Below, piece by piece: positions 29,644 through 36,760 of a stretch of DNA of 64,000 bases. The notes below the pieces were generated by a model. The model saw only the letters and a program-made list of their open reading frames with translations, was not told the origin of the DNA and made no database searches. Source of the DNA: Blattabacterium cuenoti (GTDB lineage Bacteria; Bacteroidota; Bacteroidia; Flavobacteriales; Blattabacteriaceae). A program made the translations under genes and the position numbers. The stretch is taken from assembly GCF_014251815.1 (NCBI RefSeq), contig NZ_CP059202.1, positions 558,001 to 622,000 of the forward strand, written 5' to 3'. Positions within the stretch are counted from its first letter, which is position 1; each line of letters starts with the position of its first letter.

Positions 29644-29661
29644 TTGTTAAATAAACACAAT

Positions 29662-32600
29662 CTAAAAAGAATTATCTTCTATAACCCATTCTCCTTTTTC
29701 TAAAAATGTTTCTATATGTTTAAATTTAATATTTTTAGTTTCACCCGTAATTAAATGACGAATATTAATTTTATTGTTTCTACCTAATTTTTTTTTATCT
29801 TTTCCTTTCATCAAAAGACTTGTTTTAAAATTATTTTTGTTTTTTGAAAAACATAAAATATCCCCTCTTATAATAGAAGATTTAAGTAAAAAAGAAATAA
29901 TAATTTTGTTTATATCGTAAACTCTTTCTTGAAATAAATTGAAAGCATTTTGTTTATAAACAATAAGAGGATCTTTTTGTTCAAAAACTGCATTTTGTAC
30001 AGAAAATCGCAAACTATCCATTTCACGTAAATGCTCTTTCCATTTTTCATCCATAAAACATAATATAGTCTTTTTTTCAAACATAGATAATAAGGATTTT
30101 CCTTTTGTATTATAGAATTCTTTTAAATCTGATATAAAAACGATATTCTGATATCCATCTGTTAAAACAACTCGTATTTGATAAAATTCATGATTTTTTA
30201 CAATATCAGATATAATGGGTTTTATATCTTGATCAATCATTTTTACCTTTTTCTTTTCATAATAACTAATAATTATATCATGAAGTTTATTAACACAATC
30301 ACGTTCTTTATAAGATAAAAATACATCTTCTTGCATAGGAAATTCTATCCCAAAAATCTGCATGAATTCATACTCCAAATTTTGGAAATCATTCATAGAT
30401 TTATTGACAGTGATCATTGCATCCAATAAAATATAAATCATATTTGAAATGTCTAAACTTAATTCATTTCCAAATAATGCATTTTTTCGTTTTTTATAAA
30501 TAAATTCTCTTTGTTTATTAATAACGTCATCATAGTCTAACAAACGTTTTCGTATACTGAAATTATTCTCCTCTATTCTTTTTTGTGCTTTTTCAATAGA
30601 TTTTGTTAACAAAGGATGTTGTATGATGTCTCCTTCTTTATGTCCAAATCGGTCCATCAGTTTAGAAAGTCTTTCCGAATCAATAAATAAACGAATTAAA
30701 TTATCTTCTAAAGACACATAGAACTGAGAACTTCCTGGATCTCCTTGACGCCCTGATCTTCCTCTTAATTGATTATCTACTCTTCTAGAATCATGTCTTT
30801 CTGTTCCTAAAACAAATAATCCTCCATTTTTAATAACTTCTTTTGAAAGTTTAATATCAGTTCCACGACCGGCCATATTAGTTGCTATAGTAACAGATCC
30901 AGAGAACCCAGCTTTTGCTATAATTTCTGCTTCCTTTTCATGTAATTTTGCATTTAATACATTATGTGGGATTTTTATGAATTTTAAAGCTCTACTTAGA
31001 AATTCTGAAACTTCAACGGAAGTAGTTCCAACAAGAACGGGACGTTTTTCGTTTTGGGATAAAGAAATAATTTTTTCTATAACAGCATTATATTTCTCAC
31101 GTTTAGTTTTAAAAACAAGATCCTGAAAGTCTTTTCTTTGTATTTTTTTATGTGTCGGAATCACCACAACATCTAATTTATAGATATGCCAAAATTCTCC
31201 AGATTCTGTTTCTGCTGTTCCTGTCATCCCTGATATTTTTCTATACATTCTAAAATAATTTTGTAAAGTGATTGTAGCAAAAGTTTGGCTGGAAGATTCT
31301 ATTGTAACATTCTCTTTTGCTTCTATAGCTTGATGCAATCCATCAGAATAACGTCTTCCTTCCATTATACGACCAGTTTGTTCATCTACTATTTTCACTT
31401 TATCTTCCAAAACTACATAATCCACATCTCTTTCAAATAAAGTAAAAGCTTTTAGTAATTGATTAATAGTGTGAATTCTTTGTGTTTTTATCGAATAATT
31501 ATTCAGAAGTTTTTTCTTTTCCTTTATTTCTTTTTCCTTAGGAAAACTTTTTTTCTCTATATCAGCAAGTTCTCCATTTACATCTGGTAAAACAAAAAAA
31601 CCTATATCTTCTACGTTTTTTGACAAAAATTCAATTCCTTTATCTGTTAATTCTACAGTATTATTCTTTTCATCAATAACAAAATAAAGATCTTGATCCA
31701 CTTTATACATTTCTCTTCCATAGTCTTGCAAGTATTGACTTTCAGTTTTTTGTAAAATCAAACGAATATTATCTTCGCTCAAAAATTTTATCAGAGATTT
31801 TTTTTTTGGTAATCCACGATGCGCTTGAAATAATTTTAATCCCCCTAATTTTTTTTCCCCATTCTTAATTAAATTTTTTGCTTCATGTAAAAAATTATTA
31901 ACTATTACGTTTTGCTTGTGAACTAAAGTTTTTACTTTTCCTTTAAATAATTCAAATTCTTCTTTATTATCTTTTTTTGGATCAACAGCTCCCGATATAA
32001 TCAAAGGAGTCCGCGCTTCATCTATTAATACAGAATCTATTTCATCTATAATAGCATAATTTAATTCTCTTTGAACTAACTCTTCTTTAGAAGAAGCCAT
32101 ATTATCACGCAAATAATCAAATCCAAATTCGTTATTCGTTCCATAGGTAATATCTGCTTGATAAGCTTTTTTACGCATATACACATCAGAAGATGAATAA
32201 TTATCAATACAATCCACTTTTAATCCATGAAATTCCATTAAAGGAGCCATCCAACTTGTATCTCTTCTAGATAAATAATTGTTGACTGTAACTATATGTA
32301 CTCCTCTTCCAGATAAGGCATTTAAATAGGCGGATAATGTCGCTACAAATGTTTTCCCTTCTCCTGTAGCCATTTCCGCTATTTTTCCTTGATGTAACAC
32401 GACCCCTCCCATGAGTTGAACATCATAATGAACCATATCCCAAACCATTTTTGTCCCACATGCGTTCCATTCATTTTTCCAAATAGTTTGATTTTCCTTA
32501 AAATGAACATAAGATTTTATTTTTGATAGTTCTTCATCAAAAGAAGTAGATGTAACGACTAGTTGTTTATTTTCTTTTAAACGTTTAGCTGTTTCTTTAA

Positions 32601-32949
32601 TAATAGCAAAGGCTTTAGGTAAAATATTCATTAATATCTTTTGCTCTACTTTATAACATTCTTCTCGAATTATTTCCAAACTCGAATACATTTTTTCTAA
32701 AACATTAATGGAGCAAAATTTTTCCTGTATTTCTTTCAGTAATTTTTCTTCTTGATCATGAAATTCTTTTGTAGATTCTTGTATAATTTTTTTAAAATAT
32801 TGAGTTTTATTTCTTAATTCATCATCAGATAATAACAAGATCTTTTTCTCTTCTTTTTTGATTTGAATCAAAAATTTTTTAACCTCTTTAAGGTCTCTAT
32901 CGTTTTTATTTACTAATAATTTATTTAAAATTTTTCTGATAAAACTCAT
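29662..32949 (-). CDS. secA: Preprotein translocase ATPase SecA
   Basis: Motor that drives proteins through SecYEG. The 1095-residue protein is the long Bacteroidota form. The first ATPase domain has MATGEGKTFVATL; DYLRDNMAS and IDEIDSVLIDEARTPLIISG follow; the preprotein cross-linking domain contains an insert of about 150 residues; the second ATPase domain has MAGRGTDIKLS and QLRGRSGRQGDPG. The C-terminal zinc-binding SecB site of enterobacteria is not seen; the tail ends GEWVIEDNSF. Followed by the SanA-like gene. Confidence 0.96.
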   Translation of the reverse strand: MSFIRKILNKLLVNKNDRDLKEVKKFLIQIKKEEKKILLLSDDELRNKTQYFKKIIQESTKEFHDQEEKLLKEIQEKFCSINVLEKMYSSLEIIREECYKVEQKILMNILPKAFAIIKETAKRLKENKQLVVTSTSFDEELSKIKSYVHFKENQTIWKNEWNACGTKMVWDMVHYDVQLMGGVVLHQGKIAEMATGEGKTFVATLSAYLNALSGRGVHIVTVNNYLSRRDTSWMAPLMEFHGLKVDCIDNYSSSDVYMRKKAYQADITYGTNNEFGFDYLRDNMASSKEELVQRELNYAIIDEIDSVLIDEARTPLIISGAVDPKKDNKEEFELFKGKVKTLVHKQNVIVNNFLHEAKNLIKNGEKKLGGLKLFQAHRGLPKKKSLIKFLSEDNIRLILQKTESQYLQDYGREMYKVDQDLYFVIDEKNNTVELTDKGIEFLSKNVEDIGFFVLPDVNGELADIEKKSFPKEKEIKEKKKLLNNYSIKTQRIHTINQLLKAFTLFERDVDYVVLEDKVKIVDEQTGRIMEGRRYSDGLHQAIEAKENVTIESSSQTFATITLQNYFRMYRKISGMTGTAETESGEFWHIYKLDVVVIPTHKKIQRKDFQDLVFKTKREKYNAVIEKIISLSQNEKRPVLVGTTSVEVSEFLSRALKFIKIPHNVLNAKLHEKEAEIIAKAGFSGSVTIATNMAGRGTDIKLSKEVIKNGGLFVLGTERHDSRRVDNQLRGRSGRQGDPGSSQFYVSLEDNLIRLFIDSERLSKLMDRFGHKEGDIIQHPLLTKSIEKAQKRIEENNFSIRKRLLDYDDVINKQREFIYKKRKNALFGNELSLDISNMIYILLDAMITVNKSMNDFQNLEYEFMQIFGIEFPMQEDVFLSYKERDCVNKLHDIIISYYEKKKVKMIDQDIKPIISDIVKNHEFYQIRVVLTDGYQNIVFISDLKEFYNTKGKSLLSMFEKKTILCFMDEKWKEHLREMDSLRFSVQNAVFEQKDPLIVYKQNAFNLFQERVYDINKIIISFLLKSSIIRGDILCFSKNKNNFKTSLLMKGKDKKKLGRNNKINIRHLITGETKNIKFKHIETFLEKGEWVIEDNSF

Positions 32950-32989
32950 TAAACTTAAAAATCAATCATACTAAAAAAAATAAAAAAAT

Positions 32990-33223
32990 TTAAAGTTCAT
33001 ATTCATCTCTATTCCAATAAAAGTCCTCGTCATCACGTGGGTAATCTGCCCATATATCTTCTATAGATTCAAAAACTTCTCCTTCTCCGTTTTCTAATTG
33101 TTGAAGATTTTCAACTACCTCTAAAGGAGCTCCAGTACGAATAGCAAAATCAATCAATTCTTCTTTTGTTGCAGGCCAAGGGGCGTCTTCTAAATGAGAA
33201 GCTAATTCTAAAGTCCAATACAT
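32990..33223 (-). CDS. DUF2795-type small acidic protein
   Basis: A 77-residue, acidic protein with the pattern MYWTLELASHLEDAPWPATK, then ELIDFAIRTGAPLEVVENL and a Glu/Asp-rich tail ending in DEYEL. Trp-Pro-Ala-Thr-Lys and the Gly-Ala-Pro turn are marks of the DUF2795 family of small helical proteins, widespread in Bacteroidota and without a proven function. It is noticeably less eroded in composition than its neighbours, which suggests constraint. It sits 40 nt upstream of secA on the same strand. Confidence 0.75.
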   Translation of the reverse strand: MYWTLELASHLEDAPWPATKEELIDFAIRTGAPLEVVENLQQLENGEGEVFESIEDIWADYPRDDEDFYWNRDEYEL

Positions 33224-33282
33224 AATATTTCTAATTATTAAAAAATCAAAAAAAAATGATATTAAAATGATGTTTTATTTTA

Positions 33283-33305
33283 TATATTTGATTTTCAAAA
33301 ATCAA
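33283..33305. promoter_or_regulatory. Candidate promoter box with overlapping palindrome upstream of fmt
   Basis: TATATTTG at 33283-33290 fits the Bacteroidota -7 box facing fmt. Its last bases start an inverted repeat, TTGATTTT (33288-33295) and AAAATCAA (33298-33305) with a two-base centre, which could be an operator or a chance AT-rich palindrome. Confidence 0.3.
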
Positions 33306-33366
33306 TGAACTTTTTCATAAAAAATTACAAGATAAAACTAGTGAATTTAAATTACAAATAAATTAC

Positions 33367-34335
33367 ATGAAAAAGTTTCCAAAAATTGTATTCATAGGTT
33401 CAAATCATTTTTCTCTTTATACCTTAAAAGAATTACACGCTAAACAATACAACATTGTAGGAATAATTACAAGTCCTGACAATCCATTTTTAAAAAAAAA
33501 AGGAATAAAAGCATTTCCCCCTGTAAAAATATACGCCTTAGAAAATAATATTCCTTTTTTACAACCTAAAAATCTCATAAATCATTCTTTTTTAGAAAAT
33601 CTGAAATCATGGAATGCAGATATACAAATTGTTGTTTCCTTTAAAATTTTACCTAAAGAAATATGGAATCTACCTAAAATGGGATCTTTTAATTTGCATG
33701 CATCTTTACTTCCACAATATAGAGGAGCGGCCCCTATCAATTGGGTCATTATTAATGGAGAGAATAAAACTGGATTAACAACTTTTTTCATAGAAGAAAA
33801 AATAGATTCTGGAAGAATCCTTTTACAAAAAGAAATTGAAATAAAAAAAGAAGAAACGGCAGGAGAATTAGAGAAAAAATTAAAAAAAATTAGCGGTAAT
33901 GTGGTAATTCAAACTTTAGAAAATATTATAAAAAATAAAATCAAACCTATTTATCAAAAAAATATTGATTCTTCTTTGCTCAAAAATGCACCAAAAATAT
34001 ATACTAAAGATTGTAGAATACAATGGGAAAATCCGTCTATAGAATCTATATACAATAAAATAAGGGGATTAAGTCCTTATCCTACAGCGTGGACATTTTT
34101 ATTTTTTGATAAGATAAGATTTGTTCGATTCAAAATTTTTTTTGTAAAAAAAATACAAGAAATACATACTTTTTCAATAGGGTTAGTCTTCATTACGAAA
34201 AATATGGAGATGATAATCTCCGTTAAAGAAGGTTTTATATCCATCATTGAAGGACAAATAGAAGGAAAAAAAAGAATGCATATTAAAAATCTAATTAATG
34301 GATTGAAAATAAAAGAAAATCTTTTCGTACGATGA
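33367..34335 (+). CDS. fmt: Methionyl-tRNA formyltransferase
   Basis: Formylates initiator Met-tRNA with 10-formyl-tetrahydrofolate. The 322-residue protein has the folate-binding and catalytic region FNLHASLLPQYRGAAPINW (about residues 108-126), with the catalytic Asn and His, then FFIEEKIDSG, and a C-terminal tRNA-binding barrel with RGLSPYPTAWT. Normal length. It stands alone between divergent and intergenic regulatory DNA. Confidence 0.95.
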   Translation: MKKFPKIVFIGSNHFSLYTLKELHAKQYNIVGIITSPDNPFLKKKGIKAFPPVKIYALENNIPFLQPKNLINHSFLENLKSWNADIQIVVSFKILPKEIWNLPKMGSFNLHASLLPQYRGAAPINWVIINGENKTGLTTFFIEEKIDSGRILLQKEIEIKKEETAGELEKKLKKISGNVVIQTLENIIKNKIKPIYQKNIDSSLLKNAPKIYTKDCRIQWENPSIESIYNKIRGLSPYPTAWTFLFFDKIRFVRFKIFFVKKIQEIHTFSIGLVFITKNMEMIISVKEGFISIIEGQIEGKKRMHIKNLINGLKIKENLFVR

Positions 34336-34364
34336 AAATCTTAGTCATTTATCCTTTATATATA

Positions 34365-34421
34365 TATATTTGTTATTTTATTTATTGCTATTGTTAATCA
34401 TAGAATTATTTTATGATTAAC
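34365..34421. promoter_or_regulatory. Candidate promoter and perfect inverted repeat upstream of the HU gene
   Basis: TATATTTG at 34365-34372 fits the -7 consensus. Twenty bases downstream, GTTAATCATA (34393-34402) and TATGATTAAC (34412-34421) form an exact ten-base inverted repeat with a nine-base spacer, ending 28 nt before the HU ATG. If the promoter is used, the repeat would be in the 5' leader of the HU mRNA. No T-run follows, so it is unlikely to be a terminator of fmt. Confidence 0.4.
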
Positions 34422-34449
34422 TAGTTGACTAAAATTAAATTAATTATTC

Positions 34450-34716
34450 ATGAACAAAACAGAATTGGTTAATTCAATAGCTGAAAAAACTGGAATCACA
34501 AAAATAAAAGCCAAAAGTGTTACAGATGCATTTATCGAAACAGTAATTGAATCTTTAAAAAAAGGAGATAAAGTAACTCTTGTAGGATTCGGAACCTTTT
34601 CTGTAATAGAAAGACATCCTAGAAATGGAGTCAATCCTAGAACAGGAAAAAAAATACATATTCCAGGTAAGAAAGTGGCTAAATTTAAAATAGGAGCAGA
34701 ATTGACAAAATTATAA
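34450..34716 (+). CDS. HU/IHF-family DNA-binding protein
   Basis: Nucleoid protein that bends DNA. The 88 residues start with MNKTELVNSIAEKTGITK and contain the beta-arm region GFGTFSVIERHPRNGVNPRTG (split here as GFGTFSVIERH and NPRTGKKIHIPGKKVAKF), which is the HU/IHF signature. Basic and of normal HU length. It could be a homodimeric HU; an IHF-like role cannot be excluded. It is flanked by an inverted repeat upstream and a strong hairpin downstream. Confidence 0.92.
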   Translation: MNKTELVNSIAEKTGITKIKAKSVTDAFIETVIESLKKGDKVTLVGFGTFSVIERHPRNGVNPRTGKKIHIPGKKVAKFKIGAELTKL

Positions 34717-34720
34717 ATTT

Positions 34721-34767
34721 AAGATAAAAGATAGAGTTTGTAAATCACGAACTTTATCTTTTATTTT
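34721..34767. terminator. Bidirectional hairpin terminator between the HU gene and pdxH
   Basis: Arms 34721-34741 and 34747-34767 pair over 21 bases with only three G-T wobbles around the five-base loop AAATC. On the plus strand the 3' arm ends in TTATTTT; on the minus strand the complementary arm ends in a T-rich tract as well. It lies between two convergent genes and could stop transcription from both sides. It is the clearest terminator in the window. Confidence 0.8.
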
Positions 34768-34783
34768 GTATCGTTATTTTGTA

Positions 34784-35440
34784 TCATGGAGATAATCTAT
34801 ACAAAATCCATTTTTTTTCTTTTTCTAAAAAATAAACAAGTCTATCATGAAGTCTGTTGGGCTGTCCTTGCCAAAATTCCATTTTATATGGTTTTACAAT
34901 ATACCCCCCCCAATAGAAAGGACGTCTTATTATTTGTTTATTAAAAAAATTTTTCCATTTATTATATTGTTTTAATAAATATTCTTTAGATGAAATAATC
35001 ATACTTTGTCGAGAAGCCCAACTTCCAATTTTATTTCCTATAGGTCTATTATGAAAATATTCGTCAGACTTATTTTTTTGTACTTTTGATGTAACTCCTT
35101 TAATAATAATTTGTCTTTCCATATTTTTCCAGTAGAAAGAAATACATACTTTTGGTGTGTTTTGAATTCCTCTTCCTTTCAAACTATAATAATTTGTATA
35201 AAAAATGAATCCGTTTTCTGAATATTCTTTTAATAAAACTACTCTAGTCTCCGGGCAACCATCTTCTCCTATAGTAGAAATAGACATAGCATTAATTTCT
35301 TCGTCATCTTTTTCTTGATAAAAAGATTTTTCTTGTTGAAACCAATTATCAAATAATTGAAAAGGCTCTTTTGGTACTTCAGACTCTAACAAAGAATTTT
35401 TTGTATAATCTTTTCTAAAATTGCTCAAATTAACAGTCAT
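34784..35440 (-). CDS. pdxH: Pyridoxamine/pyridoxine 5'-phosphate oxidase
   Basis: FMN-dependent oxidation of pyridoxine or pyridoxamine phosphate to pyridoxal phosphate, the last step of vitamin B6 synthesis. The 218-residue protein has the FMN-binding ETRVVLLKEY and FYTNYYSLKGRG region, FYWKNMERQIIIKG, and the C-terminal substrate motif EFWQGQPNRLHDR with the conserved Arg and His. Normal length. With pdxA and pdxJ in the same window it supports a complete de novo B6 route. Confidence 0.95.
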   Translation of the reverse strand: MTVNLSNFRKDYTKNSLLESEVPKEPFQLFDNWFQQEKSFYQEKDDEEINAMSISTIGEDGCPETRVVLLKEYSENGFIFYTNYYSLKGRGIQNTPKVCISFYWKNMERQIIIKGVTSKVQKNKSDEYFHNRPIGNKIGSWASRQSMIISSKEYLLKQYNKWKNFFNKQIIRRPFYWGGYIVKPYKMEFWQGQPNRLHDRLVYFLEKEKKWILYRLSP

Positions 35441-35509
35441 ATATATATAAAAGTATTAATAAGTAAAAATATCCTAACTTTATTGATTGTTATAACATAA
35501 AAAAATATT

Positions 35510-35583
35510 GGCGTGATAGCTCAGTTGGTTAGAGCGTTGGATTCATAACCCAGAGGTCGGGGGTTCAAATCCCCCTCACGCTA
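35510..35583 (+). tRNA. tRNA-Met (CAT), probably the elongator
   Basis: A 74-base cloverleaf: acceptor GGCGTGA with TCACGCT (G1-U72 wobble), D-arm GCTC...GAGC, anticodon loop TTCATAA, T-arm GGGGG-TTCAAAT-CCCCC, discriminator A. CCA is not encoded. The paired first base and the lack of three consecutive G-C pairs in the anticodon stem argue against initiator tRNA. Acceptor pairs 4 and 5 are G-C and U-A, unlike the C4-G69/C5-G68 pairs of lysidine-modified tRNA-Ile, so elongator Met is preferred. Confidence 0.85.
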
Positions 35584-35626
35584 CTAAAAATTTTGTCTTT
35601 TTTTTGTAAAGAAAACACGAAAAAAT

Positions 35627-36760
35627 ATGTATTTTTCTATTTCTAGTTCTTCTCTATTAAGAAAATTACATACTTTATATAAAATCATAAATATTAATAA
35701 TCTATCTGGTTTAATTACTCTTGTTCTTTCTAAAAAGAATCAATTAAAAATTATATGGGGGTTAGATTCAAAAAATTTAATTCACTCATATATAAAAATA
35801 AATGTTAAGAAATATACGAAAGAAAAAGTAACTATATCTATCAAATTTATGATAGATGTTTTAATTACGTTTTCAAATGAAAAACTTCTCATAAAAAGGA
35901 CAGAAAAGAATACACTTAATATTTATTCTAAACAAGGAATTTATGAAATTCCTACTTATAATGATTCAAATCATACTCATACAGTAGTATGTAAATCACC
36001 TTTTTTTGAAAAAATTTTTTTATCGGCGAATAGTCTTTTAAAGATATTAAATAAAACTTTATTTGCTACTGGCAATGAAGAATCAGAACCTATATTAAAT
36101 GGGGTATTTTTTCAATTTTTTACTAATGAAGCAATTTTTGTAGCTACGGACACTTATAAATTGGTAAAATATACTATAAAAAATTTTAAAATAAATAAAA
36201 GTATACAATTCATTATATCTAAAAAATGTCTGAATATAATTCAGAATATTTTAAATGATGAAATCAAAAGTAATATGATTATTGAATATCATAATAAAAA
36301 AAACATTGTTTTTTATTTTAAAAATCATATTTTTTTGTGTCAACCAATAAACGAAAAATATCCAGATTATCATTCTGTTATCCCTACTCATGATAAATGT
36401 CATGCGTCATTTATTATTAATAAACTTTTATTATTAAATATTATTAAAAGGATATCTATTTTCTCTAGAAAAAAAGAAAATTTTGTTGATTTTTATTTTA
36501 ATCATCACAAATTAAAAATTTGTGATCAAGTTAATATTAATAATTTTGTTTCAGGGATAAAGTGTAAAGTTGTTTTTAACAATTTAAAAAATATGAAAAT
36601 AGGTTTTAATTCTCAATTTTTAATTGAAATTTTATCTTATCTAAATGAAGATTTTGTTTATTTTGAATTATATAGTAAAATGGGCATTATAAAACCTTTA
36701 TATCAAAAAAAAAAAGAAGAATCTATTTTTATGTTAGTTATGTCTACAATAAAAATATGA
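35627..36760 (+). CDS. dnaN: DNA polymerase III sliding clamp (beta)
   Basis: Ring-shaped processivity factor of the replicative polymerase. The 377-residue protein shows the threefold clamp layout; recognisable stretches include NEESEPILNGVFFQF, ATDTYKLVKY (ATD..RL-type motif of domain 2), KYPDYHSVIP, and the C-terminal VMSTIKI ending where the usual MPMR/L is found. Strongly diverged but full length. It follows tRNA-Met by 43 nt and overlaps pheT by 4 nt. It contains an intragenic palindrome at 36504-36526. Confidence 0.93.
   Translation: MYFSISSSSLLRKLHTLYKIININNLSGLITLVLSKKNQLKIIWGLDSKNLIHSYIKINVKKYTKEKVTISIKFMIDVLITFSNEKLLIKRTEKNTLNIYSKQGIYEIPTYNDSNHTHTVVCKSPFFEKIFLSANSLLKILNKTLFATGNEESEPILNGVFFQFFTNEAIFVATDTYKLVKYTIKNFKINKSIQFIISKKCLNIIQNILNDEIKSNMIIEYHNKKNIVFYFKNHIFLCQPINEKYPDYHSVIPTHDKCHASFIINKLLLLNIIKRISIFSRKKENFVDFYFNHHKLKICDQVNINNFVSGIKCKVVFNNLKNMKIGFNSQFLIEILSYLNEDFVYFELYSKMGIIKPLYQKKKEESIFMLVMSTIKI
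36504..36526 (+). repeat. Perfect hairpin inside dnaN
   Basis: ATCACAAATT (36504-36513) and AATTTGTGAT (36517-36526) are exact reverse complements around an AAA loop, within codons for HHKLKICD. Possible mRNA structure; chance is not excluded at this base composition. Confidence 0.5.
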
